From: an uncultured Oscillospiraceae bacterium
GTDB lineage: Bacteria > Bacillota_A > Clostridia > Oscillospirales > Oscillospiraceae
NCBI GenBank assembly: GCA_944387755.1
Contig: CALXGC010000061.1
Span: 1-46,644, forward strand
Reading direction: 5' to 3'
Length of the DNA stretch: 46,644 bases
Below the pieces are notes generated by a model. That model was not told the DNA's origin. It made no database searches and was given only the letters and a program-made list of their open reading frames with translations. Below are positions 15,069 to 23,341 of the stretch, in pieces. The first letter of the stretch is position 1, and every line of letters starts with the position of its first letter. The translations under genes and the position numbers were made by a program.

Positions 15069-15988
15069 CCCCTCTCATCCTCACCCCGGAGGAGGGGGGC
15101 CAGCGGCTGGACGCCTTCCTGGCCGGCGCGGTGGAGGGCCTCACCCGCTCCGCCGCCCAGAAGCTGCTGGAGGAGGGGGCCGTCACCGCCCAGGGCCGCC
15201 CCCTGAAGAAGAGCGAAAAGACCGCCGCCGGCGTCCCCATCTCCGTGGCCATCCCGGAGCCGGCGGCCGTCAGCGTGGTCCCGGAGGACATCCCCCTGGA
15301 CGTGGTCTATGAGGACGGGGACGTCATTGTGGTAAACAAGCCCGTGGGCATGGTGGTCCACCCCGCCCCCGGCCACCCCGGCGGGACGCTGGTCAACGCC
15401 CTGCTGTACCGCTGCGGGAGCTCTCTGTCGGGCATCAACGGGGAGCTGCGCCCCGGCATTGTCCACCGCATCGACCGGGACACCTCCGGCCTGATTATCG
15501 CGGCGAAAAACGACCGCGCCCACCAGGCCCTGGCCCGGCAGCTCCAGGACCACTCCCTGGCGCGGGTGTACGAGGCCGTGGCGGTGGGGGGCTTCCGGGA
15601 GGACGCCGGCACGGTGGACGCACCCATCGGCCGCTGCCCCGCCGACCGGAAGAAAATGGCCGTGGAGCCCCGGAACGGCCGCCCCGCCGTCACCCACTGG
15701 CAGGTTCTGCGCCGCTACCCCGGCTATACCCACATCCAGTGCCGCCTGGAGACGGGCCGCACCCATCAAATCCGCGTCCATATGGCCTATACCGGCCACC
15801 CCCTCCTGGGGGACACGGTGTACGGCAGCAAAAAGCCCGTCCCCGGCCTGGCCGGACAGTGCCTCCACGCCCGAAGGCTCACCTTCCGCCACCCCAGCAC
15901 CGGGGAGCTGGTGGAGCTGGAATGCCCCCTCCCCGGCTGGTTCCAGGCGGTGCTGCAAAAGCTGGACCGCCGCGCACAGTCAGAATAG
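15065..15988 (+). CDS. rluD: RluD-type 23S rRNA pseudouridine synthase
   Basis: A 307-residue RluA-family pseudouridine synthase. An N-terminal S4 RNA-binding domain (about residues 9-70, GQRLDAFLAGAVEGLTRSAAQKLLEEGAVT) precedes the catalytic domain, with the HRIDRDTSGLIIAAK motif carrying the catalytic aspartate and LETGRTHQIRVHMAYTGHPLLGD near the end. It probably modifies uridines of helix 69 or related sites in large-subunit rRNA; the exact target is not certain for Firmicute paralogues. The start overlaps lspA by ATGA, so the pair is translationally coupled; lspA-rluD adjacency is common in Firmicutes. Confidence 0.93.
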   Translation: MTPLILTPEEGGQRLDAFLAGAVEGLTRSAAQKLLEEGAVTAQGRPLKKSEKTAAGVPISVAIPEPAAVSVVPEDIPLDVVYEDGDVIVVNKPVGMVVHPAPGHPGGTLVNALLYRCGSSLSGINGELRPGIVHRIDRDTSGLIIAAKNDRAHQALARQLQDHSLARVYEAVAVGGFREDAGTVDAPIGRCPADRKKMAVEPRNGRPAVTHWQVLRRYPGYTHIQCRLETGRTHQIRVHMAYTGHPLLGDTVYGSKKPVPGLAGQCLHARRLTFRHPSTGELVELECPLPGWFQAVLQKLDRRAQSE

Positions 15989-15991
15989 CCC

Positions 15992-16029
15992 GCTCCCGCC
16001 CGGTCTGAACGCCCGGCGGGAGCTTTTTT
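15992..16029 (+). terminator. Terminator of lspA-rluD
   Basis: GCTCCCGCC (15992-16000) pairs with GGCGGGAGC (16015-16023), followed by TTTTTT. Confidence 0.9.
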
Positions 16030-16047
16030 ATCCGGCGAAGAGAATTT

Positions 16048-17589
16048 TTATCTATACCCCATTCTTTCAATTCTTTTGAGGGCGGCCTTTGCCTCCTTAT
16101 TGCCCTGCTCCGCCGCCTTGCAGTACCAGTACGCCGCCTGTTCCAGGTCTTTTTCCACGCCGTCGCCATATTTATAGCAAAAGGCCAAGTTAAACTGTGC
16201 GTCCACGTCGCCCTGCTCCGCCGCCTTGCGGTACCAGTGCGCCGCCTGCTTTAGGTCTTTTTCTACGCCTCTGCCATAATCATAGCACTTAGCCAGGCTA
16301 TTCTGTGCGGCCGCGAGGCCCTGTTCCGCCGCCTTGCGGAACCAGTACGCCGCCTGTTCCAGGTCTTTTTCCACGCCGTTGCCATATTTATAGCAAAAGC
16401 CCAAGTTAAACTGTGCGTCCGCGTCGCCCTGCTCCGCCGCCTTGCGGAACCAGTACGCCGCCTGGTCCAGGTCTCTTTCCACGCCGAAGCCAAGGTCATA
16501 GCACATGCCCAATCTAAACTGTGCTTTCGCGTAGCCCTGCTCCGCCGCCTTGCGGAACCAGTATGCCGCCTGGTTCAGATTTTCTTCTACGCCGTTGCCA
16601 TGGTAATAGCACAGGCCCAAGTTAAACTGTGCTTTCGCGATACCCTGTTCCGCCGCCTTGCGGTACCAGTACGCCGCCTGCGTCAGGTCCTTTTCCACGC
16701 CGTAGCCATTGGTATAGCACAGGCCCAAGTTAAACTGTGCTTCCGCGATACCCTGTTCCGCCGCCTTGCGGAACCAGTGCGCCGCCTGCTTCAAGTCTTT
16801 TTCCACGCCGTCGCCATAGTGATAGCACACGCCCAAGCTAAACTGTGCTTTCGCGTTGCCCTGTTCCGCCTCCTTGCGGAACCAGTGCGCCGCCTGCTTC
16901 AAGTCTTTTTCCACGCCGTCGCCATTGGCATAACGCAGTCCCAATTTATACTGCTCCTCCGGGTCCTCCGGGCCGGAAGAACCGCCGGTGGGGGACTGCG
17001 GAGCGTCGGAAACCTCTTTCTCCTGTACGGCGGGCTGCGGCGGTTCCTGCCGGGAAGCGGCCTGGAAGCGCGCCTGGGCGTCCGCCATGCCGTCCAGCTT
17101 TGCCATCTGCACCCACTGCATGGCGCGGGTCAGGCTCTTAGGCACCAGGTCGCCGTTTTTGTACCGCAGGGCCAGGGCCAGCTTGTCCTCGCCGCTGCCC
17201 TGAACGGCCCAGCGCTCAAACAGCTTCTCGGCCTCCTCCAGGTTCTGCGGCCCGTACTGGCCCTTGGCGCAGTCCTCCGCCAGCAGCTCCAAAGCCTCCG
17301 GCCAGTCCACCGCCGCGGCCCGCTCCAGCCAGCGGCGGACCGTCTCTCCGCCGCCCGTCTTCATCTCCAGCTTTGCCAGCGCCAGGCACGCCTGGGGCAC
17401 ATTCTGCTCCGCCGCCTGACTCAGATAACGTCTCGCGTCCTCCCGTCCCTCCGGGTCCATGTACTCCAGCAGATACACCGCCACTTGGTACTGGGCATCC
17501 ACATTGCCGTTTTCCGCCGCCAGACACCACTCCGGCAGGTTCTCCGGCGTGACGTTCTCCGGCAGGCTCTTGTCTCTGTTCCCGTCCAT
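16048..17589 (-). CDS. Sel1-repeat protein with eight near-identical repeats
   Basis: A 513-residue solenoid protein. After a more diverged N-terminal part (residues 1-210, several degenerate Sel1/TPR-like helical pairs and a low-complexity linker rich in Gln, Pro and Ser) it carries eight consecutive 36-residue Sel1 repeats of the form AAYWFRKAAEQG-x-A-x-AQFNLG-x-CY-x-x-G-x-GVEKDLKQ. Sel1 repeats form right-handed alpha superhelices that bind partner proteins. There is no signal peptide, so it should be cytoplasmic. At the DNA level the repeats are a perfect 108-bp register. It is the last of four adjacent Sel1 genes on this strand. ATG at 17589; GAGGAG lies about 11 bases upstream, a loose spacing. 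Function unknown. Confidence 0.9.
   Translation of the reverse strand: MDGNRDKSLPENVTPENLPEWCLAAENGNVDAQYQVAVYLLEYMDPEGREDARRYLSQAAEQNVPQACLALAKLEMKTGGGETVRRWLERAAAVDWPEALELLAEDCAKGQYGPQNLEEAEKLFERWAVQGSGEDKLALALRYKNGDLVPKSLTRAMQWVQMAKLDGMADAQARFQAASRQEPPQPAVQEKEVSDAPQSPTGGSSGPEDPEEQYKLGLRYANGDGVEKDLKQAAHWFRKEAEQGNAKAQFSLGVCYHYGDGVEKDLKQAAHWFRKAAEQGIAEAQFNLGLCYTNGYGVEKDLTQAAYWYRKAAEQGIAKAQFNLGLCYYHGNGVEENLNQAAYWFRKAAEQGYAKAQFRLGMCYDLGFGVERDLDQAAYWFRKAAEQGDADAQFNLGFCYKYGNGVEKDLEQAAYWFRKAAEQGLAAAQNSLAKCYDYGRGVEKDLKQAAHWYRKAAEQGDVDAQFNLAFCYKYGDGVEKDLEQAAYWYCKAAEQGNKEAKAALKRIERMGYR
16105..16968. repeat. Eight tandem 108-bp coding repeats (Sel1 units)
   Basis: Units begin with CTG(C/T)TCCGCCGCC at 16105, 16213, 16321, 16429, 16537, 16645, 16753 and 16861, exactly 108 bp apart with no insertion or deletion. 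Some non-adjacent units, for example those around 16129-16214 and 16345-16430, differ at only about four positions over 86 bp, including at silent sites, which indicates recent duplication or gene conversion. Confidence 0.92.
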
Positions 17590-17619
17590 AATAGGTTCGT
17601 CTCCTCTCCGCCCTATTTT

Positions 17620-18144
17620 TTATGTCCAGCGGTCCAGCGCTTCCTTTGCCTGCATATGGCCCTGCTCCGCCGCTTTGCGATACCAGTGCGCCGCCTGTTC
17701 CAGGTCCTTGTCCACCCCCCGCGCGTAGTGGCAGCACAGGGCCAGGTTGTACTGGGCGTACATCTCCCCCTGCTCCGCCGCCCGGCGGTACCAGCGGGCC
17801 GCCTGACTCCAGTCCTGCTCCACGCCCTGTCCCCAGTAGTAGCACATGCCCAGGTTGTTCTGCGCGCCGGCGTGACCCTGTTCCGCCGCCTTGCGGAACC
17901 AGTACGCCGCCTGTTCCGGGTCCCTTCCCCCGCCGTCCGTCCCGCAGTAGAAACGGCACTCCGCGCATTCCGGATCGACCACGATATTTCCCCCGCTGTC
18001 CGTCCCGTAGTAGAAGCGGCAGCCCAGTATAAATTGCTCCTGGGGGTCCGTGGGACCGGGGTGCTCCCGCAGATAGGGGATCTCCTTCTCCTGGACGCCG
18101 GCTTCCTCCGCCGCGTCCCTCTCCAGATTGGCGTTCTCACTCAT
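17620..18144 (-). CDS. Sel1-repeat protein
   Basis: A 174-residue cytoplasmic protein with three canonical Sel1 repeats (about residues 75-172: PEQAAYWFRKAAEQGHAGAQ, SQAARWYRRAAEQGEMYAQ, EQAAHWYRKAAEQGHMQAK) behind a degenerate one with two odd tyrosine- and cysteine-containing segments, GCRFYYGTDSGG and CRFYCGTDGGG. That pair looks like a duplicated repeat interrupted by DPECAE. ATG at 18144 with AAAGGAG upstream. Second-last of the four-gene Sel1 cluster; 47 bp separate it from the gene upstream. Confidence 0.88.
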   Translation of the reverse strand: MSENANLERDAAEEAGVQEKEIPYLREHPGPTDPQEQFILGCRFYYGTDSGGNIVVDPECAECRFYCGTDGGGRDPEQAAYWFRKAAEQGHAGAQNNLGMCYYWGQGVEQDWSQAARWYRRAAEQGEMYAQYNLALCCHYARGVDKDLEQAAHWYRKAAEQGHMQAKEALDRWT

Positions 18145-18191
18145 GTCACTTTCTCCTTTCCCGTTTATCCCGCTTGCTTCACCGCCGGGCG

Positions 18192-18737
18192 TCAGCCCCA
18201 GCGCAGCCAGATATACGCCCCGGCGCAGCCCTGCTCCGCCGCCCGGCGGTACCAGTACGCCGTCTGTTTTATGTCCCGCTCCACGCCCTGTCCGGCCTCA
18301 TAGCACTGGCCCAGGGCGTACTGGGCCTCTCCGTGGTTCTGCTCCGCCGCCCGGCGGAACCAGAACACCGCCTGTTCCGGGTCCTGCTCCACGCCGCTGC
18401 CGGAGAGGAAACACCGCCCCAGCTCGTACTGGGCGCTGCTCATCCCCTGCTCCGCCGCCCGGCGGAACCACAGGGCCCCCTGGGCCGGGTCCGGGGACAT
18501 GCCCTCGCCCCTGCCGGCGCACCGGCCCAGCATATACTGGGCCTTGGCGCAGCCCTGCTCCGCCGCCCGGCGCCACCACTCCGCCGCCTGGGCCAGGTCC
18601 TTCTCCGCGGCAAGGCCCAGATAACAGCCCTCGCCCATTTTGAACTGTGCGGCGGCGTCTCCCGCCTCCGCCGCCGCCCGCCACCGGGGCAGCGTGGCCG
18701 GGGTGAACTCCGCCGGGAGGGATTTTTCTTCTCTCAT
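18192..18737 (-). CDS. Sel1-repeat protein
   Basis: A 181-residue protein made of four Sel1 repeats (AAAEAGDAAAQFKMGEGCYLG, AAEWWRRAAEQGCAKAQYMLG, ALWFRRAAEQGMSSAQYELG, AVFWFRRAAEQNHGEAQYALG) and a truncated fifth ending AAEQGCAGAYIWLRWG. No signal peptide. ATG at 18737 with AAGGAGG about five bases upstream. The gene upstream ends 16 bp away, so the cluster is probably an operon. Its GC content is higher than that of the large Sel1 gene at 16-17.6 kb. Confidence 0.88.
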   Translation of the reverse strand: MREEKSLPAEFTPATLPRWRAAAEAGDAAAQFKMGEGCYLGLAAEKDLAQAAEWWRRAAEQGCAKAQYMLGRCAGRGEGMSPDPAQGALWFRRAAEQGMSSAQYELGRCFLSGSGVEQDPEQAVFWFRRAAEQNHGEAQYALGQCYEAGQGVERDIKQTAYWYRRAAEQGCAGAYIWLRWG

Positions 18738-18753
18738 ACCGTCCTCCTTCGTC

Positions 18754-19389
18754 TCAGCCGTTGATTTTCTTCAGGGCCTCCCGCGCCTCTCTGTGGCCCT
18801 GGGCGGCGGCTTTGCGGAACCACTCCGCCGCCTGCCTCTCGTCCTTCCGGAAGGCCTGTCCGTCCCAGTAGCCGTACAGGCAGCAGTTGCCCAGCTCATA
18901 CTGGGCGTTCATATCCCCCTGTCCGGCGGCCCTCCGGTACCACTCCGCGGCGGCGGCGGGGTCCGGCCGGACCCCCGCCCCCTTGGAGCAGCACCGACCC
19001 AGGCGGTACTGGGCGGGGGCGAAATTCTGCCGGGCGGCCTCCCGGTACTGGGCCGCCGCCGCGATGGCGTCCTTCTCCGTCCCCTCGCCCCGCTCGCAGC
19101 ACAGCCCCAGCCGGTACTGGGCCCAGGGGTGGCCCTGCCCGGCGGCCTGCCGGTACCAGCGGACGGCCTGGGACAGGTCCTGTCCGCACCCGCGCCCCAG
19201 CTGGCAGCACACCCCCAGCTGATACTGGGCGGCGGCGTCTCCTCCCTCCGCCGCCCGCCGGAACCACTCCGCCGCTTTGGCGGCGTCCCCGCTCAGGGCG
19301 CAGCGGAAGCCCAGGGCAAACTGGGCCTCCGGGCTGTCCGCCGCCTGCGCCGTCAGCTCCTCCAGACTCATCGCATCAAATTTGTTCAC
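18754..19389 (-). CDS. Sel1-repeat protein, first of the cluster
   Basis: A 211-residue protein with five Sel1 repeats (AAEWFRRAAEGGDAAAQYQLG, AVRWYRQAAGQGHPWAQYRLG, AAQYREAARQNFAPAQYRLG, AAEWYRRAAGQGDMNAQYELG, AAEWFRKAAAQGHREAREAL). Cys-Cys pairs (VCCQ, LCCE, RCCS, NCCL) occur at the same helix position in four repeats, unlike in the large Sel1 protein, where this place is CY. The start is GTG at 19389, with GAGGGG eight bases upstream; an ATG 18 bases further in is an alternative. It is the first gene of the minus-strand cluster and divergent from the NYN gene. Confidence 0.87.
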   Translation of the reverse strand: MNKFDAMSLEELTAQAADSPEAQFALGFRCALSGDAAKAAEWFRRAAEGGDAAAQYQLGVCCQLGRGCGQDLSQAVRWYRQAAGQGHPWAQYRLGLCCERGEGTEKDAIAAAAQYREAARQNFAPAQYRLGRCCSKGAGVRPDPAAAAEWYRRAAGQGDMNAQYELGNCCLYGYWDGQAFRKDERQAAEWFRKAAAQGHREAREALKKING

Positions 19390-19501
19390 CGTCTCCGCCC
19401 CTCTCTGTGGATTGCTCTATGTTCATTATAGTGGAATCTCTGCAATTTTCAAGGAAAGCGCCGGTTCGACGTGATTTCTGAAAACTCGCCCTTGTGAAAA
19501 A

Positions 19502-19530
19502 TAGACAGACGGCGGCGGATATGCTATGAT
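19502..19530 (+). promoter_or_regulatory. Promoter of the NYN-domain gene
   Basis: TAGACA at 19502-19507, 17 bp, TATGAT at 19525-19530 (directly followed by AATGA). GGGAGG lies eight to nine bases before the start codon. Confidence 0.65.
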
Positions 19531-19586
19531 AATGACAGGATCGGTCCGCCGCTCCTTTCTATTTTGCTTCACGGGAGGAATTTTCT

Positions 19587-21014
19587 ATGTCAACTCTGAT
19601 TATAAAGCCCTCCGGCGACGCCTGGCCCGCCGGACTGGAGGAGGCCGGCGCCCAGGAGTCCCTGGGGGCGCAGGCTATGTTTTTAAACAGTACGTATACC
19701 ATCGTCTCAAAGGTGGCCTATCTCACCGGCGTCCCCAGACGTATTTTTGAAAACGAGTTCGAGCCCCCAAAGCTGGAAATTTACGAGGAGCTGGACCGCG
19801 ATAAAAACGCCCGGATTGTGCGCCACCTGAGCTGCCTGCGCACCGCTCTGGAGCGCAATTACGGCTTTATTTTGAAACAGATGCGCTATGAGCTGAAAAA
19901 CCTCCACTCCCTGCCGGAGTATATCCCCCAGGACAGCCTCCGGCAGCTGAGCGCGGACGGCATTGTCATTGAGCGGGCCAACGCCAAGCCTACACAGTAT
20001 ATCATGGACATCAACCGCCAGTTAAGCAACCGCATCAACAATTGCAAAAATATTTTCCCCATCTGGCTGAAGTGGGAGTATATCCGCAGCCTGTTCCTCA
20101 TGCCCAACGGGACCACCGAGGCGGGGCTGAAGGCCGCCTTCGAGGACTACCGCGCCAACCGGGACCGCCTGCCCTATCAGGTCTATCTCAACTGGAACGG
20201 CGCCGGGTCGGGGAACATCTTCTACAACGACAAAAAATTTGTCACCCTGCTCTATGAGGCCAACGAGGACTACTTCGGCGACCTGAGCAAAGTCACCGAC
20301 GCCGGCGAACAGACCAAGGACGGCATCTACCGCTTTCTGGACGCCAGCCGCCGCACCACCGTGGTGGTGGACTGCGAAAACTCCGACCCCTATAAGCTCT
20401 ACGCCACCCTGAACAACCTGAACCAGGAGGCCCTGCTGGACAAAATCGTCAAAATCATCCTCTATAACGACGTCCACACCGCCACCGCCTGGAAGATCTT
20501 AGACCAGTTTACCGACATTCCCATTGAACACATCCTCATCGAGCGCATCAAAGAGAACAAGTCCCTGGTGGACATGCGCCTGGCGGTGGGGGCCACCCTG
20601 GAGTTCACCCAGAACCACGTGGACTCCTTCATCCTGGTCTCCAGCGACTCCGACTACTGGGGCCTCATCTCCACCCTGTCGGAGGCCCGCTTCTTCGTCA
20701 TGATTGAGAGCGAGAAGTGCAGCCCCTCCATGAAAAACGCCCTGGTCAACGCCGGAATCTCCTACTGCTACATCGACGACTTCTGCACCGGCAACAGCAA
20801 CAGCATCAAAGTCGCCGCCGTCCTCTCCGAGGTGCGCCGGGCCCTGGACGAGTCCTTCCACCTGAACATCCAGGAGGTCCTCCAGAACGCCTTCCAGGCC
20901 ACCCGCGCCGACATGACCGCCGCCGAGCGCACCCAGTTTTATAACCGCTATATCAAGCCCATGAAAATCGTCATCGACGAGAACGGCGACGCCTCCATCG
21001 AGCTGGGGAAGTAG
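19587..21014 (+). CDS. NYN-domain (PIN-like) putative ribonuclease with unknown N-terminal domain
   Basis: A 475-residue soluble protein. The C-terminal part (about residues 255-400) has the NYN/PIN-like fold pattern: Asp262 in TTVVVDCENSD at the end of the first strand, Asp329 in KSLVDMRLAVGATLE, and Asp354/Asp356 in FILVSSDSDYWGLIS, the acidic cluster that binds metal for RNA cleavage in this superfamily. The first 250 residues, rich in charged helices (KLEIYEELDRDKNARIVRHLSCLRTALERNYGFI), are not recognised. The last 75 residues form a helical tail. It is divergent from the Sel1 cluster; functional linkage is possible but unproven. The catalytic role is inferred from motifs only. Confidence 0.8.
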   Translation: MSTLIIKPSGDAWPAGLEEAGAQESLGAQAMFLNSTYTIVSKVAYLTGVPRRIFENEFEPPKLEIYEELDRDKNARIVRHLSCLRTALERNYGFILKQMRYELKNLHSLPEYIPQDSLRQLSADGIVIERANAKPTQYIMDINRQLSNRINNCKNIFPIWLKWEYIRSLFLMPNGTTEAGLKAAFEDYRANRDRLPYQVYLNWNGAGSGNIFYNDKKFVTLLYEANEDYFGDLSKVTDAGEQTKDGIYRFLDASRRTTVVVDCENSDPYKLYATLNNLNQEALLDKIVKIILYNDVHTATAWKILDQFTDIPIEHILIERIKENKSLVDMRLAVGATLEFTQNHVDSFILVSSDSDYWGLISTLSEARFFVMIESEKCSPSMKNALVNAGISYCYIDDFCTGNSNSIKVAAVLSEVRRALDESFHLNIQEVLQNAFQATRADMTAAERTQFYNRYIKPMKIVIDENGDASIELGK

Positions 21015-21024
21015 CGAAAAAGCC

Positions 21025-21053
21025 GTGACGGCCCCGGCGGTATGTGATATAAT
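21025..21053 (+). promoter_or_regulatory. Promoter of mutL
   Basis: GTGACG at 21025-21030, 17 bp, a perfect TATAAT at 21048-21053. The mutL start lies 32 bases downstream with GGGAGG. Confidence 0.65.
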
Positions 21054-21085
21054 GCTTCAAAATTCTTTGCGACAGGGAGGTACCC

Positions 21086-22975
21086 ATGGCTGAAATTCAA
21101 GTGCTGGACGCCCATGTGGCGGACCTCATCGCCGCCGGCGAGGTGGTGGAGCGCCCGGCCAGCGTGGCCAAGGAGCTGATGGAGAACGCCATCGACGCGG
21201 GGGCGGACCGGATTACCGTGGAGATCGCCCACGGGGGCATGACCTTTCTGCGGGTGACGGACAACGGCTGCGGCATTGCGGCCGGCCAGCTGAAGACGGC
21301 CTTCCTCCGCCACGCCACCAGCAAGCTGCGCACACAGCGGGACCTGGAGGCCATCGGCACCCTGGGCTTCCGGGGAGAGGCCCTGGCCGCCATTGCGGCG
21401 GTGTCCAGGGTGGAGATTATGACCCGCCCGGCGGACAGCCCCATGGGGGCCTCTCTGACGCTGGAGGGGGGCGTCCCCGGCGCCGTGGAGGAGGCGGGCT
21501 GCCCCCTGGGCACCACCCTGGTGGTGCGGGATTTGTTCTATAACACCCCCGCCCGGCTGAAATTTATGAAGCGGGACGCCGCCGAGGGGGCCGCCGTCTT
21601 CGCCGTGGTCCAGCGCATCGCCCTGTCCCACCCGGAGGTATCGGACAAATTCCTCCGGGACGGGAAGCAGGAGCTGCTCACGCCGGGGGACGGCCAGCTC
21701 CAGTCCGCCCTGTACGCGGTGCTGGGCCGGGAGCTGGCCCTGGGCCTGACGGCGGTAAACGGCTCCGGGGAGGACATGTCCGTCTCCGGCTTCGTCTCCC
21801 AGCCCGCCTGCTGCCGGGCCAGCCGGAACTGGCAGTTTTTCTTTGTCAACGGCCGGCAGGTGAAGTCCCGGCTGATGATGGCCGCCCTGGAGGAGGCCTA
21901 TCAGAACCAGAAGATGGTGGGCCGGTACCCCGCCTGCGTCCTCCACCTGGAGCTCAAGCACAGCGCCGTGGACGTCAACGTCCACCCGGCCAAAACCGAG
22001 GTGAAATTCGGCAGCGACCAGGCGGTCTTCCGGGCGGTCTATCACGCCGTCCTCTCCGCCCTGGAGCGGGAGCACCCCCGCCCCGCCGCCGTCCCCGACC
22101 CGCCCCCACGCCGGGAGGCCCCGGCCCTCCTGGCGGTGTCCGACCCCGCCCGGCGGACCCTCTGGAGCGGCCTGCGCCGCCCCGCCGCGCCCCCGGAACG
22201 GCCCCGGACCCCGCCCAAAAACGCCGGAGCGGCCCCCCGTCCGGCTCCCGCTCCGGCGCAATTTGCACGTCCTGTGGAAAACTCAGTGGAAAAAGTGGAA
22301 ACTGTACGCGCCCCAGAGACGGGTTTTTCAAAAAATGCACAAAAACCGGCGGAAGCCTCCCAAACCGCCCCGGCTCCCCCGCCGGCCGCCCCCCTCCCTC
22401 AGGAGGAGACAGCTCCGCCCTGGCGGCTGGCCGGAGAGGTGCTCAACACCTATATCGTCGTGGAGCAGGGGGACAGCGTCCTCTTCATCGACAAGCACGC
22501 CGCCCACGAGCGGATGAATTTCGACCGCATGAAGGCCCAGGGCTATGACCCCATGTCCCAGACCCTGCTCTCCCCCCAGGTGTGCCGCCTCCCTCCAGAG
22601 GAGCAGGCCGCCCTGCTGGCCAACCTCCCCCTGCTGGAGGAGTTCGGCTTCGGCGTGGAGGACTTCGGCGGCGCGCTGCTGGTCCGCCGGGCCCCCTTCG
22701 ACGTGGACGCGGCGGAGATCGACGCCGCCCTGAGCGAAATCGGCACCAAACTGCTGGCCACCGGCTCCGCCGACCCCGCCGCTGCCCGGGACGCCCTTCT
22801 GCACACCATGGCCTGCAAGGCCGCCATCAAGGGCGGCTGGGACACCAGCCCCCAGGAGCTGGAGCGCATCGCCCAGGCCGTCATGTCCGGCCAGGTGCGC
22901 TTCTGCCCCCACGGCCGGCCTGTGGCTGTGGAATTGACCCGAAAACAGCTGGAAAAACAGTTTAAACGGACCTAG
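21086..22975 (+). CDS. mutL: DNA mismatch repair protein MutL
   Basis: A 629-residue MutL. The N-terminal GHKL ATPase shows KELMENAIDAGAD, VTDNGCGI (residues 57-64) and TLGFRGEAL; a long Pro/Ala linker (about residues 325-445) leads to the C-terminal dimer and endonuclease domain. The metal-binding motif reads DKHAAHERMNFD (nt about 22490-22525), where the usual form is DQHA-x-x-E-x-x-x-x-E, so the last acid is Asp; the ACKAAIKGGW and CPHGRP motifs of nicking MutL proteins are present. MutL couples MutS recognition to strand incision; mutS lies 16 kb downstream rather than adjacent. Promoter at 21025. Confidence 0.96.
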   Translation: MAEIQVLDAHVADLIAAGEVVERPASVAKELMENAIDAGADRITVEIAHGGMTFLRVTDNGCGIAAGQLKTAFLRHATSKLRTQRDLEAIGTLGFRGEALAAIAAVSRVEIMTRPADSPMGASLTLEGGVPGAVEEAGCPLGTTLVVRDLFYNTPARLKFMKRDAAEGAAVFAVVQRIALSHPEVSDKFLRDGKQELLTPGDGQLQSALYAVLGRELALGLTAVNGSGEDMSVSGFVSQPACCRASRNWQFFFVNGRQVKSRLMMAALEEAYQNQKMVGRYPACVLHLELKHSAVDVNVHPAKTEVKFGSDQAVFRAVYHAVLSALEREHPRPAAVPDPPPRREAPALLAVSDPARRTLWSGLRRPAAPPERPRTPPKNAGAAPRPAPAPAQFARPVENSVEKVETVRAPETGFSKNAQKPAEASQTAPAPPPAAPLPQEETAPPWRLAGEVLNTYIVVEQGDSVLFIDKHAAHERMNFDRMKAQGYDPMSQTLLSPQVCRLPPEEQAALLANLPLLEEFGFGVEDFGGALLVRRAPFDVDAAEIDAALSEIGTKLLATGSADPAAARDALLHTMACKAAIKGGWDTSPQELERIAQAVMSGQVRFCPHGRPVAVELTRKQLEKQFKRT

Positions 22976-22984
22976 ATCCGCCCC

Positions 22985-23310
22985 ATGATACGTCCGCCAT
23001 TTGCCCCCTTTTGAAAGGGGGCGCCGCCGAAGGCGGCGGGGGATTGCGTTCCACGCATACGTCCGTTGGTTTAACCACGGTGAGCGGGCGCACAATGTGC
23101 GCCCCTACAGGGGCGGGCGCGCCGGGCCGCTGCGCCCCACGGATACGTCCGCCCCCTCATCCGGCGCTTCGCGCCGCCTTCCCCCCGGTGGGGGGAAGGC
23201 TTTTAGGCGCGCCGGGTCGTCGCGCCCTACACACACGTCCGCTGCTGCCGTAGGAGCGGCCTTTGGCCGCCCGCCCCCCCGGCGGGGGGAAGGCTTTTTC
23301 CGCACCTCAC
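22985..23310. repeat. Intergenic palindromic repeat mosaic, block 4
   Basis: Starts ten bases after the mutL stop. It contains CCCCCTTTTGAAAGGGGG with GCCGCCGAAGGCGGC (about 23003-23045), the GGGCGCACAATGTGCGCCC palindrome (23087-23105), GGGCGCGCCGGGCCGCTGCGCCCC, the ATCCGGCGCTTCGCGCCGCCTTCCCC module, a second GGCGCGCCGGGTCGTCGCGCCC and a GTAGGAGCGGCCTTTGGCCGCCC module. No gene is seen. Confidence 0.9.
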
Positions 23311-23341
23311 ACAACCGGACCGCAGAGAAAGGCAGATACAC

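Noticed and set aside
16105..16968. CRISPR-like periodicity (108-bp repeats)
   Set aside because: Repeats are coding, without spacers, and in a Sel1 reading frame; no cas genes.
16600..18303. 567-codon open frame on the plus strand across the Sel1 region
   Set aside because: It is an antisense shadow of repetitive GC-rich Sel1 coding DNA; no ribosome-binding site and no family resemblance.
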